Origin: Peltaster fructicola
Lineage: Eukaryota; Ascomycota; Dothideomycetes
Direction of reading: 5' to 3'
Assembly (NCBI GenBank): GCA_001592805.2
Contig: CP051139.1
Location: 1,798,001 to 1,862,000, forward strand
DNA: 64,000 bases
The stretch's first letter is position 1, and each line of letters begins with the position of its first letter. The position numbers and the translations under genes are program-made. The notes beneath the pieces are model-generated. The model made no database searches, had not been told where the DNA came from, and saw nothing but the letters and a program-made list of their open reading frames with translations. This document shows positions 39,783 through 52,800 of the stretch, piece by piece.

Positions 39783-42577
39783 ATTGTGCCGCAGCAGCTC
39801 TCTATCGCATCAGCCGATGTCATTCTCGCTGCATACCTAGTCTTCGATATACTTGGTGCCAGCAGACAATACTGGCAGTGCCTGGCATTAGGTCTCCTAG
39901 TCGGACCTATGGTGCCTCAGTTGTGTCATAAATGGTTGTGGTCCCGCCTCAATCATGGTAAGCTCACTAGCGGTGGCATACAAATGCTTCGTAATATCCC
40001 ATTCCTTCACTTTGTCTCCTAGAGACTTCATTGCTGCTGATTTCAAACAGCATGCCAGACTGTAGTGTAGAAGATCCTACGTGGACTTCTCCAGCACTGC
40101 ACTACTGCGCACCCTTGGTGACTATAGCTTACTTCTATTTGGCGAAGTTACACAGCGTCATCAACCTACACAAAGCGTCCGAGGATCACAACCATGCGAA
40201 ACGAAGAAGAGCGACCACAGCTGCGATCTGTCTGGCGTTGTTATCATTCATCTCAGAGCTCGCTCTCCTATCCTGGCAATGTACCACGGAGCATGTTCCG
40301 CCACGGCACGAAGTCATAGGCTGCATCTCATTCATCCTGGCGCTCGGAGCGATCTCGATCTCGATAAACTCAAACGAGGAGACAATCTGGAAGCACTACA
40401 GCGGTACATTCGCCATGGCGCTGGCAATGCAAATGCCCTTGTTACAGCGAAGATGCAGTGGAAGTTTGCTTCAGCCAATCGAAGTGATTCGATTTGCTCA
40501 GATCGCCTTGCATGCAGCGTGTTGTGCTCAGAGCTTGTACTTCCAGTTTCGCGCAGTGCCGTTGAAAGCCAGAGAGAACAAGGAGAACACCGCCCAGCCA
40601 AAGGATGAGAAGACGGACGAGGAAGATCCTTTCGAGGAGAGCGAAGCCGATAGAGAGCAACGCCTCCAACGACTGAAGGAGTCTGGTAACTGGCTGACTT
40701 TCATCAAGCCTTACAAGATGTTTATCCCCATGCTGTGGCCGTTCGCCAATATCAAACTCCAGATATGCATCGCTTTCCTGGTGCTTCACCTCATGGTATC
40801 CAGAATCTTCGGCATCCTTGTTCCACGACAGCTGGGCATCATTACTGACAAGCTTGCTGCTGGTGCTGGTAAAGGTGAGCTACCGTGGCGAGATGTGGCC
40901 ATCTGGGGAGTGCTATCATTCTGTGAATCGGAACTCTTCGTCACTCTGCGTGACATGGCGTTCACGCCGGTACAGCAATATGCGTATAAGTCCATCTCAA
41001 CAACGGCCTTTAGCCATGTTATGAACCTGTCTATGGATTTCCACAACGACAAGTCTTCAAGCGACCTCATCCGCATTGTGGACCAAGGCCATGGACTGTC
41101 CGATATCCTCAGCTTCGTGTGCTTCGAGCTGGCGCCTCTGCTCGCAGACATCACGATCGCCATCGCTTATGTCACTTCGACCTTCGACGCATACATGGTC
41201 CTGATCATGGTATCGGGTGGGATTGTTTATGGCTGGCTAGGATTGGAGTCCAGCAAATGGTCCGTCAACGCTCGTCGCAAGTACAATCTTGCCATGTGCA
41301 AGTCATCAGAAGCACAATTTGAAGGACTCAGCAACTGGCAAACAGTCACCCAGTTCAATCGCAACCAGTACGAAGCCGATCGCTACGTGGAGGAACTCAA
41401 CAAGTACTGTAAAGCGGAGAACGAGATGGATATGGCGAACAGAGGCATCAACACACTGCAGACTAGCGTGCTCACCGGCGCTCGTTTGGTTGCCACGGCC
41501 TTGGCAATGTACCGTGTCTCGCAAGGAGAGATCCCACTGGGCCAACTGGTTACCTTCACGGCTGTCTGGTCAACAGTCATGAATCCAATCACCTCGCTCA
41601 CTTGGATGATGAGGCGAGTGCAATCGATGCTCACCGACTCGGAGAGGTTGCTTGTGCTGCTGCAGACCAAGCCTTCCGTTACGAGCAAGCCGACAGCTCA
41701 CGCTCTGGATCTCAAGGCTGGTGAAGTGGTCTTCGACAAGGTTGACTTCTCCTATGATCCGAGGAAGTCGACCCTTTCTCACGTCAGCTTCGTTGCAAAG
41801 CCAGGGATGACAGTGGCACTTGTCGGCCAGACAGGAGGCGGCAAGTCGACGCTGATGAAGCTGCTGTACAGATACTACGACATCAGCGGTGGTTCGATCC
41901 AGATCGATGGACAAGACATCAGAGATGTCACGCTCGACTCGTTACGAGACTCGTTCGGCCTTGTGCCACAAGATCCTGCCCTCTTCAACACAACCTTGAT
42001 CGAGAATCTGCGATATGCTAAGCTCGATGCCACTGATGAGGATATCGCGGAAGCTTGTCGAGCTGCATGCATCCACGACAAGATCATGCAATTCCCGGAC
42101 AAGTATAACAGCAAGGTTGGCGAACGTGGCGTCAAGCTGTCTGGTGGCGAGATGCAGCGCATTGCCATTGCACGAGCGATACTCCGCAACCCAAAGATTG
42201 TTCTCCTCGACGAAGCCACAAGCATGATCGATGCTGAGACGGAAGCTGAGATTCAAAAAGCTCTCCGACGCCTTACCGCAGGACGAACGACATTCGTTGT
42301 AGCCCATCGGTTGTCGACTATACAACATGCCGACCTCATTCTTGTCATTGAGGATGGTCAGATTGTCGAGAGGGGCAACCATGAGGAACTCTTCAGGCAA
42401 AATGGCAAGTATGTCTCGTTGTGGTCGAAGCAGATGAGCAAGACGTTGCAACTCATCCCTACGCTTGTCCAGTCTGGTGCGTCAACACCACCGACAAGCA
42501 CAGATGGCGATTCCAGCGAAGGTGAGAGTACCGAGCCATTGACCAGACGGAAGACCTTGACTGCAAAAGATGTGTAA
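39783..42577 (+). CDS. HMT1/ABCB6-type ABC half-transporter
   Basis: The downstream exon (40023-42577) encodes at least 842 residues from M at 40052. An upstream exon joins in frame through a 65-nt intron (39958-40022, GTAAGC ... CCTAG). It adds two hydrophobic segments (DVILAAYLVFDILG, QYWQCLALGLLVGP). That exon has no ATG until 39909, so the true start is unresolved. The layout is an N-terminal TMD0, ABC membrane domain and ATP-binding domain. Walker A is GQTGGGKST, the signature LSGGEMQR and Walker B IVLLDEATS. This layout fits the heavy-metal-tolerance family (S. pombe Hmt1, vacuolar phytochelatin/glutathione transport). An acidic EDPFEESEADRE linker lies between TMD0 and the core. The substrate is unproven. 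Confidence 0.88.
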
Positions 42578-42748
42578 CGAGTGAACGTATATCATTGTAT
42601 GAGAATATGATCTGTAATTCCTCGGTTGACAGTTCTGTGACATCGGTTGGCCGGGTGTTTTGCAGTGAGCGCCCCCGCAAGCAGCTCCCTGCATACCAAT
42701 AGCAGTGAGTGGGCGAGCATATCTACACAACTTCTTACAACGATAAAG

Positions 42749-43739
42749 ATGTCGAACCCAGGCGAAGGCTACGAGTACCCAGCAGAGCCAGTAGCATGGC
42801 TGAAGAGAGATGCTCTTCTGTTCGCATACAGCATTGGCTGTACTGCTAAGGACGAGCTTCACTTCCTCTATGTAAGCGACATGACGCCTCAATCCTGTCA
42901 CCGTGACTGATCATTACAAGGAACTACACCCCAAATTTGCAGTCTTTCCGACCTATGCTATCATCTTACCATTCAAGAAGCTATCACAAGAAGTGATTGA
43001 TTTCTATGCTTCACGCAAATCTGCAGATAGTGGCATACCTGGCGTGCCCAAGCTCGACTCTAAGCGTATGGTAGATGGCGAACGGCAGATCACATTCTAC
43101 AAGTCTCTACCAGCGTCGTCTGAGGGACGCAGCTTTGAGATTCGCACCAAGATCCTGGGTGTGTACGACAAGGGCAAGCCAGGCACTGTCGTTGAGATAC
43201 AGACCGACCTAATCGACAAAGCGAATGGTGACCTATATACCAGAGTCCAAGGATCAGGCTTCTATGTCGGTCAAGGTGAATGGGGAGGTCCCAAGGGCCC
43301 TAAGAATGTCAGTTATGCTCCACCGAAGGACAAGCAGCCAGATGCGGTGTACGAGTACCAGACAACAGACTCGACTGCACTGTTGTATCGTCTGAACGGA
43401 GACTACAACCCACTCCACGCCACTCCAGAGCCTGGCAAGGCTATGGGCTTTGGTGGTGCTATCCTGCATGGCTTATCCTCGTGGAACTTCACCGCTCGAG
43501 GGCTACTTAACATGTTGGCCGGCAGTGATTCAGCCAATATCAAGGAGTTTGCAGCAAGGTTCGCCTCGCCAGTCAAGCCAGGTGACAAGCTTGTGACCAA
43601 GATCTGGAGGATGGGCAACAAGGATGCTGATGGCTTCGAGGAGGTCAGATTTGTGACTGAGGTTGAAGGAGGCAAGGTTTGTCTGAGTAATGGACGGGCG
43701 AGGCTGAGGGTCGTGTCACCGAACTCGAGTAAGCTGTAG
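42749..43739 (+). CDS. Peroxisomal MaoC-type 2-enoyl-CoA hydratase
   Basis: Two exons, 42749-42871 and 42921-43739, around a 49-nt intron (GTAAGC ... GTGACTGA ... CAAG) give 313 residues. The protein has the double hot-dog layout of hydratase 2. The N-terminal half includes RDALLFAYSIGCTAKDELHF and YELHPKFAVFPTYAI. The C-terminal half has the hydratase active site NGDYNPLHATPEPGKAMGF (Asp and His). It ends in Ser-Lys-Leu, a peroxisomal targeting signal type 1. It probably hydrates trans-2-enoyl-CoA in peroxisomal fatty-acid oxidation, like the MaoC part of Fox2/MFE-2 but as a separate protein without a dehydrogenase part. Confidence 0.9.
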
Positions 43740-45232
43740 TCATGACTATTGCTGCTGGTTGGCGCCAGTATTGCGGTGCTACACCGTCGCTGCACACATG
43801 CTGGTTGGAAGCGTCATGACTAGGCATGTTGACCATCGTGCTGGTTGTGGCGAGGCTCTGCACTGGTGACATGCACTTCCATAAATAGGAAAGGTAGCAT
43901 TCCAGTGTCATCCCAGAAGCATGCTTTGAGCGTCGTGCAGATCAGCCGGCACCAGCATCATGGACCGTCGCCGAGAGTGTTATCAGCCAGTGCATCAGCT
44001 GGAGCTTCCAAGTATAATGGCGCAAGTTGTTCATCGACATTATTGATCAGTGAGCACTGCCGCCGACTCATCCCGACTCTCACACGTCATTCTCAACATT
44101 GGAAATGCTAGTTCGTCTTACTCACCACAATCACAGATTCACTATCTTGCACGAACACCACCATTCACTTGACATCTTGCACTCTCGCCTTCGAGCCTTT
44201 AAGCCGACGCAGCGGACTGGGAACACCACAAGCATCGCCATAGTCTAGAGCACTGGGTAGTGCGGAAGGAGACTGGACTGGCCGCAATCGTCCACATTAC
44301 CGACAAGGTGGAAGAGGCATCTCAGCTGTTGCAGGCTACGGCCAAGACAACAGCAGCAGGAGCAGCACCTTCATCGCCACTTCGACATCAACTCAAACTC
44401 GACACTCCCTTTGTGCCACGTCCTACGCGGCGGCCAGGACACATCTCGACCAAGTCCCTAGGCGCAGTGCCAACCCTTTCGACCATTGCAGTCTCACCAT
44501 ACAGCCCCACTGGTTTAGGAAGCCCGACCAAATCACGGCGACCGAGTACCGCGAGTTTGAGAAGCTGGCTCGTCCTCCCTGGCAGCAGCAATAACAGTAA
44601 TAATATGGCCTCCTCGACCACAGACACCTCTTCACATTCAGCTGCAGACATGCTGAGACGGACAATGCTGCATGGGTACGTGCAGAAACCTTTTTTTTCT
44701 CTCTCTTCTTCCCTTCGATGGCTTCCTCTTGCTTCGCCTCTCCACCGTTGCGCTGCACCGAACCACAGGATGCAGTCCGCTTTTTTCTTACGATGCAGAT
44801 CCCCGCGGTGCGCTCCACGACATTGGCTATGGCTCTTCTTCAGCCGCATAGCTGTACGCATGTGACGGACCTTTCTTGACCGCCACGTGCCGCTTGCTTG
44901 CGCTCAGCAAATCCTGTGCAGCGCAAAGGTACATGACAGGTTAACATGCACTCCCAATCCTGGATTTGCTGTAACACTCAGCGTGAAGCGCCTTGGGAAT
45001 GCTTTGGATCGCTGGGCCAAAGGACCATGCCGCAGCTCGAGAACCATAGCTTGATCGTTCTTCTTTGATCTCCGCAGCACACTAGAGCTCTATATGGTCC
45101 TCGGTCCGACTGTCTAGTTGCTCGTACAGCAGCAATCGAGTCTGCGCATCTCATGACGACAACTTCCTCTTCCTCTTTCATACCCTTTCGACCGCCGCCG
45201 CCGCCCTTGCACATCATCACCATCTTCGCATC
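43740..45232. other. Long 5' region of SCH9 with an open Ser/Pro-rich frame
   Basis: A 1.5-kb gap. A plus-strand frame from about 44260 to 44865 has no early ATG. It reads plausibly at first (Ser/Pro/Thr-rich, SPYSPTGLGSPTKSRRPSTAS, then ADMLRRTMLHGY) and meets a GTACGT donor-like site near 44676. It might be an upstream exon or untranslated leader of SCH9, or chance. Just upstream of the SCH9 ATG is a pyrimidine-rich stretch (45165-45230) typical of fungal promoters or leaders. Confidence 0.3.
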
Positions 45233-47629
45233 ATGACAAACGCTAATCTGCTTCGGCCTCACAGTAAGCTGCACGACGACGAGCATGATCACATCGGCTC
45301 AGGTGCTTCCACCCCACCTCACGGCACTTCAACGCCACGCCCAGACCTACACAACGACAAGCGATTACCTGCGATAGTCAACGGTTACTTCGCTCATGTA
45401 AGTAACGTACTGCGTGGTTTCTCTCCCACGAAATCATCCGAGGAGACGAGCAAGAGCGAAGTGCAAGACAGTGCCAGTCAATCGTCCTCCTTCGATGAGG
45501 CTTATGGACCACCACCTCTCCTACCTCATGAAAAAGCAGATCTTCCGTCGTCATCACAATCCACCTATCCAACCCCGCCACTGTCACAAACCTCGTCGAT
45601 GCATCTGCTCAACGATGAGGATGCTTTGCGCGGAATGGCTCTCTCCAGTGTTGTTAGCAAGCCCAATGTCACTGCACAGCTGTCGACTCCTGTACCTGCT
45701 TCCTCTGCACAGAATGAAGCGCTGACAAAAGCCTTTCAGAATACTCCACCGCAGACACCACGATCGGGCTCGCACGAAAACCGCAAAGGCCCAGATGACG
45801 GGAGGCGGGCTGCAAAGACGGCAAGATCAGACTCGGGAGGTTCGCACACGGATGTGCCTGTGGCGCAGGTCAAAGGGCAACTCGAGATACACATCGAAGA
45901 AGGTCGAGGTCTGCGACCCAGCATCGAGCCATACGTTGTTTGTGTCTTTCAGCAAAACGAGGATGTCTCAAGCGGACCGAAAGATGAGGAGATGGACACT
46001 GGCGCAGTGGACGACTCGAGACAAGATGATCTTGCAGCAAAAGGAGTCGCAATGCGAAGATTGGGAAGTGGATCTGGCACACCGCTGGCAATTCCTGGCC
46101 TGCGCAGTCGACAGACGAGCTCGACAAACATTGCAGATTTGCGCAGACGGGGCAACAAGCAAGCACAAGTCACCGATCCTACCTGGAAGCATCACGCCAC
46201 ATTTGATGTGGTCGGCGAGCAGAACGAGATCGACGTAAGCATATACGACAACGCGAACAACGAGACCTTTATCGGACACGTACGAGTACAGCTCAAGCTC
46301 GAGGACTACGAGCACCAACACGAGGAGTGGTATAAGCTTGAAGCCAAGGAAGAGACGGGCAGTAAGGTCACAGGAGAGGTCAGGATGAAGATTGCTTTTC
46401 ACGGCAGCGGCAAGAAGACATTCGGCCCTGACGACTTTGAGATCCTCAAGCTGATCGGCAAAGGCACGTTCGGCCAAGTGTTCCAAGTGCGAAAGAAGGA
46501 TACAAAGCGCATCTACGCTATGAAGGTGCTCTCGAAGAAGGTGATCGTGCAGAAGAAGGAGATCCAGCATACAATTGGAGAGCGAAACATTCTAGTCCGC
46601 ACCGCTTCCACCGAATCGCCGTTCATTGTCGGCTTGAAGTTCTCGTTTCAGACAGCTGCAGATCTCTACCTCGTCACGGACTACATGTCAGGTGGTGAGC
46701 TTTTCTGGCATCTACAAAAGGAAGGTCGGTTCATGGAAGACCGAGCCAAGTTCTACATCGCCGAGCTCATCCTCGCACTCCGCCACTTACACCAACACGA
46801 CATCGTCTACCGAGATCTCAAGCCTGAGAACATCCTGCTCGATGCTAATGGACATATTGCACTGTGCGATTTTGGACTGTCCAAAGCAAACCTCGCTAAG
46901 AACGACACAACAAACACTTTCTGCGGCACAACAGAGTATCTTGCCCCAGAAGTGCTCCTGGACGAGCAAGGGTACACCAAGATGGTTGACTTCTGGTCGC
47001 TTGGTGTGCTAGTCTTCGAAATGTGCTGTGGATGGTCACCATTCTATGCCGAGGACACTCAGCAGATGTACAAGAACATTGCCTTTGGAAAGGTCCGCTT
47101 CCCTCGTGATGCGCTGTCGAATGAGGGTCGCAACTTCGTTAAAGGACTGCTCAACCGTAATCCAGCACATCGGCTGGGTGCAAAGGGCGACGCGGAAGAG
47201 CTCATGGCACACCCATTTTTCAATGATGTTGACTGGAATAAGCTGAGCCAGAAGATGATCAGCCCACCGTTTAAGCCTAAACTCAAGGGCGAGCTCGACA
47301 CGAGCAACTTCGATCCAGAGTTCACAAACGCACTTGGCGGCGACACTGCCTCGTCTCTCAACGCACGAGCAGCTGCTTTGGCCAGTGGTATCGATACAGA
47401 GAGCACACCTTTGAGCCCGACTATGCAGAACCAGTTCAAGGGCTTCACATTCGTCGACGAGAGCACACTGGAGCAACAATACGCAGACCGAGACATCCGA
47501 GTCGAGGACGATGCAGATAACAATCGCATCTCGCGAACGTTCAGTGGCAAGGCTGGTGATCGGATGAGCGGTATCGAGCCGATGGGTGCTGATGGCGACT
47601 TCAACCATGGCATGCTTGACGACATATAA
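45233..47629 (+). CDS. SCH9: AGC protein kinase SCH9 (C2 plus kinase)
   Basis: 798 residues in one exon. Sch9 is the fungal S6K/Akt-like kinase under TORC1, coupling nutrients to growth, stress and lifespan. The N-terminus is Ser/Pro-rich. A C2-like domain lies at about 214-390 (GQLEIHIEEGRGLRPSIEPY, then WKHHATFDVVGEQNEIDVSI). The kinase domain starts near 402 (GKGTFGQVF), with the ATP Lys near 431, YRDLKPEN at 526-533 and DFG at 546-548. The PDK1-type activation-loop Thr is T562 (TFCGTTEYLAPE). The C-terminal extension has a turn-motif-like TPLSP near 725 and a hydrophobic motif FKGFTF with T739, the known TORC1-type position. Confidence 0.95.
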   Translation: MTNANLLRPHSKLHDDEHDHIGSGASTPPHGTSTPRPDLHNDKRLPAIVNGYFAHVSNVLRGFSPTKSSEETSKSEVQDSASQSSSFDEAYGPPPLLPHEKADLPSSSQSTYPTPPLSQTSSMHLLNDEDALRGMALSSVVSKPNVTAQLSTPVPASSAQNEALTKAFQNTPPQTPRSGSHENRKGPDDGRRAAKTARSDSGGSHTDVPVAQVKGQLEIHIEEGRGLRPSIEPYVVCVFQQNEDVSSGPKDEEMDTGAVDDSRQDDLAAKGVAMRRLGSGSGTPLAIPGLRSRQTSSTNIADLRRRGNKQAQVTDPTWKHHATFDVVGEQNEIDVSIYDNANNETFIGHVRVQLKLEDYEHQHEEWYKLEAKEETGSKVTGEVRMKIAFHGSGKKTFGPDDFEILKLIGKGTFGQVFQVRKKDTKRIYAMKVLSKKVIVQKKEIQHTIGERNILVRTASTESPFIVGLKFSFQTAADLYLVTDYMSGGELFWHLQKEGRFMEDRAKFYIAELILALRHLHQHDIVYRDLKPENILLDANGHIALCDFGLSKANLAKNDTTNTFCGTTEYLAPEVLLDEQGYTKMVDFWSLGVLVFEMCCGWSPFYAEDTQQMYKNIAFGKVRFPRDALSNEGRNFVKGLLNRNPAHRLGAKGDAEELMAHPFFNDVDWNKLSQKMISPPFKPKLKGELDTSNFDPEFTNALGGDTASSLNARAAALASGIDTESTPLSPTMQNQFKGFTFVDESTLEQQYADRDIRVEDDADNNRISRTFSGKAGDRMSGIEPMGADGDFNHGMLDDI

Positions 47630-48028
47630 GTACTCCTAATGGTGATGATAGTAGTAGTAGGAGTGGTAATGGTTGCATGAAGCGAATGATTGTACATGCC
47701 AAAATGCAAGATTCATGCAACGAAGCCATTCGCGTGCTGGTGCAAAAGTCTTCATGTGATGCTCCAAGTTGTGTCTTGTTTTCTCTAGCTCAAACACCAG
47801 AGCAGTGAGTCTCCAGTACACGCCGATCGTAAGTATGGCATACTTGTTTGCTGTATATGGTCCGAGCGTGAGCTTGACTGACGTTCTTCCGTCCCTTGCG
47901 ACTAAAAAAGCCGCTTCGACCATCATCTACGACGCGCGAACGCGTACAGTGTGATCAGAATCAATCGAAACACAGCTCTAAAGGCACTTCGCAACGCCTG
48001 CGCCCACTCACAACAGCTTCTGGCCGCC

Positions 48029-49621
48029 ATGCCGTTCAAAAAAGGACATCGCGGCCGCGTGCGAAAATCTACAGGCTCGACTCGTGAGAGAATCATTAGC
48101 GCATAACGAGACCAATGTCTAATACTGTTCACAGGAGCATCGCTGCCAGCAAAACAGCGTGACGAGTCCGATGAAGAGATGGCTGACGCAGTGCCGGCAG
48201 CAGAGACGCCTATGGAAGAAGTCGAGGACGAGGCTGGCACTCCTGCGCAAGAGCAGGAAGCCGAGAACGAAGAGGACGATGATGATGAGAACGACGACGA
48301 CGATGACGAGCCAAGAATCACCACGATCCCGCGCAAACGGAAAGGACGACCAGGTAGACGTAGCACAGCTAGGACCGAGTTTGACACACCAGAGCCTGGC
48401 GGCGAAGAAGGAAGCGATGCGGGCACACCGTTCAATAAGCGTCGCAAAGGTAGAGCTTCAACTGGTTCGACAAGAGGCGGCTTCCGTGGAAGGAAGCGAG
48501 TGGTCACACAGGATGTTCCACATGTCCTGTTTGAGGGTGAGAGATATGATGTAGTCAACGACGAAGCGGACATCGACGACGATGAGGAGGGCAATGACAA
48601 GGTGGACGAGTTTGGCCAGCTTCAGGGAGGTCGAGAGTACCGAGTGCGCACGTTCAAGATCGCGGATCGAGGAGATCGTCTCTACATGCTGTCGACAGAG
48701 CCAGCGCGGTGCTGCGGCTTCCGCGACAGTTATCTCTTCTTCACAAAACATCCAAAGCTCTACAAGGTACTCCTCACAGAGCCTGAGAAGATGGACTTGA
48801 TCCAGCGCGAGATCCTACCCAACAGCTATAAAGGTCGAAATATCGGTGTTGTCACAGCAAGATCGGTCTTCCGTGAGTTCGGCGCACGCATCATCGTTGC
48901 CGGCCGTCGCATCACCGACGATTACAAGGTCGCAGAAGCACGAGCAGACGGCTACGAGGAAGGTGTCCTGGCCGATCCTGAAGACAGAATCCCTGGCACC
49001 CATGAGGAGTACAATCGCAATAGATATGTGGCATGGTTTGGCGCGAGTGATGTTTATCGGACACAGGCTGGCGCACCAGGTCCAGACAAGAAGGGCATCA
49101 TGGCCGCCAGGAAGCGCAACAACGTGACAATCGTCAACTGGCAGGCACTGCACTCGCGAGAGGCGAGTAAGTTCAACAATCGAATTGCTGCTGCTCGTGG
49201 CACAACACACAACGGTGTTTACGACCACAACACTAATCTGCTCTTCTATCCTTCCTCTACACAGCCCACGCATGCTCGTTGGGCCCTCGCTGCTGGAGAG
49301 ACCACACATGACACAATCTTCAAGTCGATTCCAGACGTCGTGTCTCGGAACTATACCATCGTGGACACCACCTATGTGTCGCCTCCTCTGGCCAATACTG
49401 GCTATCCTGGATCCGATGGAATGATCACCGACACTGTCGCCGGGACCATGGGTCTATCGTCAATACCTGATGATCTGGTCGACGAACTGCCTGAAGAGTG
49501 CAGGAGAGCTTTTCTGGAAGCACGAGACACTGAGCTCAAGTGGAAGCAGCAGTGGACTTCGGAGCGACACAGTGCTCTACGAGGAGATTTGAAGGTCGGC
49601 TTTATCGGGTATCCTGTTTGA
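48029..49621 (+). CDS. NPL6: RSC complex subunit RSC7/NPL6
   Basis: Two exons, 48029-48083 and 48135-49621, with a 51-nt intron (GTGAGA ... GTCTAAT ... CACAG) give 513 residues. It starts MPFKKGHRGRVRKSTGSTRA. An acidic region (Glu/Asp runs) and an Arg/Lys/Gly-rich stretch precede the conserved RSC7/SWP82 core: RVVTQDVPHVLFEGERYDVV, LQGGREYRVRTFKI, DRLYMLSTEPARC and FRDSYLFFTKHPKLYKV. The C-terminal part includes NRNRYVAWFGASDVYRTQAG and THARWALAAG. RSC7/Npl6 is an accessory subunit of the RSC chromatin remodeller in yeast. In filamentous fungi one protein may serve both RSC and SWI/SNF. It lies head-to-tail behind SCH9 with 399 bp between. Confidence 0.9.
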
Positions 49622-49855
49622 CGTTATTCGGGCGTTAGGCGAATGAGGCGTTACTGTTTCTTGTTTTCATCAAGCATAGGTGTTTTGGGCATGTTCTGTA
49701 GACAACTCTACAGCTGTGGGTATTCATGAATTCAACACAACGCACTCAACACTCTGAGTGCTTGTTGGTGGACAGCCACTGTTCAAAGCATACCGCAGTA
49801 CATCATGTCTGATGTTCGTGCAAGAAAAGCTGCCGAAAAGTCTACGTCCTAGGAT

Positions 49856-52800
49856 CTATATGGGCTCATCTCTGGGCTCTATCAGGACCTCGTTCACAGC
49901 AACATGATCCGGCTGCTTCAACGCATACACAATCGCGTTCGCAACATCTGTTGTGTCCAAGATCCTTGCACCACTCGGCTTACCATACGCTTCCAATGCT
50001 TCCTGATCAGTGGACATACCGAGCAGGTCTGTAGCAACGTTGCCTGGTTGCACAGACGTGACACGAAGTCCCTTGCCTGCTGTTTCCAAGCGCAGGGATT
50101 GTAGTGTAGCCTCCACAAAGAACTTACTAGCCGAGTACACCCCAAGACCAGGAAACACCTTGCGACCTGCATCTGAAGAGATGGCAACGATGTGTCCTGC
50201 TCCACGAGAGAGCATAGGGGGCACACTGGCGGCTAAGCAGTGCAACAGGCCTTTGCAGTTAACGTCGACTGTCGTGTTCCAGTCATCACTATGGGCATTG
50301 GCCATCATGGTGAAGTACATTACTCCAGCACACGACACGAGGATGTCGACTCCGCCAAGCTCTTTCTCAGCGGTGGCGAACAAGTCATCGACATCAGATT
50401 TGATGGTGACGTCCGTGGTCTTAGTGATGACTTTGCCTTCTCTGACAACAAGCCGACGCTTGAGCGACTCTAGTGCCTGTGTTCTTCGAGCGGCAAGGAC
50501 AAGATGACATCCTTCACTGGCAAGTGCCGCAGCGACCGCAGCACCGATACCAGATGATGCACCAGTGATGACTGCAACTCTACCGGTTAAGATACTCTTT
50601 CGAACTGAATGTGCTGAACCACCAAGCGCTGAGTTACGCGACGGCGCTCTGTTGAGCCAGCCACGGGCGAACCAGTGTCTGGCGTAGGTTTCTAGCAGCA
50701 CGCTGTCCACCTTTGGTCGCTCGACAATAGCACGGAACGGTCGAGTTTGAGCATTGTTGAGGACGACAATGTCTCGAAGGAAGTCGACGCTCGGCATACC
50801 TCCACGAAGGATGTCCACCGTGAAGGATCCCTCACCTCCTCTTGCCGATCCTCGTCTTTCCTGCCACAATGCTACCCATTTCTCAAACTCCATAGGTTCA
50901 GCTGGGTAGCCAAGCTCGCCGAAGTGCTGGAAGACGAGCTTCGCGTCAACGGGATCGGGATCACCAAGGTGGAAGACCAGCTGTTTGGCGTGTGTCTGGT
51001 TTCCAAGGTGCACGATAGCTTTGCTGACAAAGTCTACCGGTGTCATCTCAGCACGCCAGCCGGCAACGTCAGGGTAGTATCCCAGGTGGATTGACTCCAC
51101 GAAGAGCGCGGTCAGCAGATCCCAAGCGTTCGCAGCACCTGACAAGCTGTGACCTGAAATGGTTCCTGCTCGCAAAATCCTGACTGGCAAGCCACGTCGG
51201 CCTGCTTCAAGGACAAGCTGCTCTGCAGCCCACTTCGTCTGACCATATCCATCAGGAATCTTGTCTGGGACAGCGTCAACGTACAGCATTGCATCTTCAG
51301 GCCAACCATGACCGGACTCGGATGGTGGTAGTACGCCGTTCGTCGAGACGTGCTGGACGGTAGCACCGTTGACACAAGCCAGACGAATGATTTCTCGAAC
51401 ACCGTCGACATTGCTGCCTCTCAGCGCAGCATATGGATACACCAGGTTGACTTGTGCGGCTGCGTGCACGATCACCTGAACACGCTGGCCCAACTTCGTG
51501 AATGCATCAGGCGACAAGCCAAATCTCTTTCGTGGAAGATCTCCGGGGAGTATCTCTACTCTTTCCATGATAGAGTCTCTCCAAAGTCCCAGGTCAATCA
51601 AGTTCTTACGTAGGCGCGCGGTGCATCCTGGCTTGTCATCTTCTGTGAGGTCTCGTGAGCGAACAAGACAGATGATTTGAGCAGATGTCGACTCCAACAG
51701 CGAGCTCAACAAGAATGCTCCGAGGAACCCAGTAGCGCCAGTCAGTAGGATAGCGTCAGCGTCTTTGACAGCCCGGATCTTGGCATTATCTGGTATTTCA
51801 ATGTCCCTGTCGAGGGTTGAGTCACGTCTCAGTGCAGCTGGGAGATCGGACTGAATCGCTGCGATCGTACCATCTCGTACCTCACGTACGGTAAGCAAAT
51901 GGCTCTCTAATGTCGCTGGCTGTGCAAGACGTCCAACTGGAATTCGCAGACCAAAACGCTGCGAGAGCTTAGCAGCCAGCGCCGCTAGCGATAGAGAATG
52001 GCCTCCGAGGTCGAAGAAGCTGTGGTCTGGCTTGAGAGTGCTTTCAGCTGTGCCCAGGGTTGCCGCCCAGACCTCTGCGATATCTTTAATGCTGATTGAG
52101 TCCTTTGGCTTCTCGGCAGCAGGTGCTTGCGCGGAGGGCGCGGGTAAGCTCTTCAAATCGACTTTACCAGACACGCCATGAACGGGCAGGCTGGGCAGCT
52201 CTACCCACAGCGTTGGGATCATGTATTGTGCCAGGTATGGTGTAATGATCTTTCTCGCAGCAGGACTGTGGCTTTGCTCATCGATCTCAACCTCGGGCCG
52301 GTCTGCAGAACTCTCACGATCTCTGGCGATGTACGCGACAAGCTGTCGGTCAAGGCCATCTCCATAGGCGACCACAGCGCAATCTCTGACACTCAAGAAC
52401 TTCAGAATTGTGGACTCGACCTTAGCAGGTACCACAGAATATCCTCGGAGCTTTATCATGCTTCCTGTTCTTCCAGTGATCTCGAGAATGCCGGACGAAT
52501 GCAGGATTGCAGTATCACCAGTCCGGTACATGCGTGCACTGGCCTCATCAGGCTTGTACTTGTCTGGCAAGAAAGCGTTGGCTGTGATCTCTGGAAGATT
52601 GAGATATCCTCTTGCCAGGAGATCGCCACCCACGAAAAGCTCACCACTCTTACCGTTCTCGACCTCGCTTCCATCATCATCCAGCACATGGATGTTTTCG
52701 GGTTCCAGAGGCTTGCCAACAGGGCAATATGTCGCTTGATCATCGAGAATGTCTCGGATGTCGCCACATGCGATCTCGTGTGTTTCGCAAGCACTGTAGC

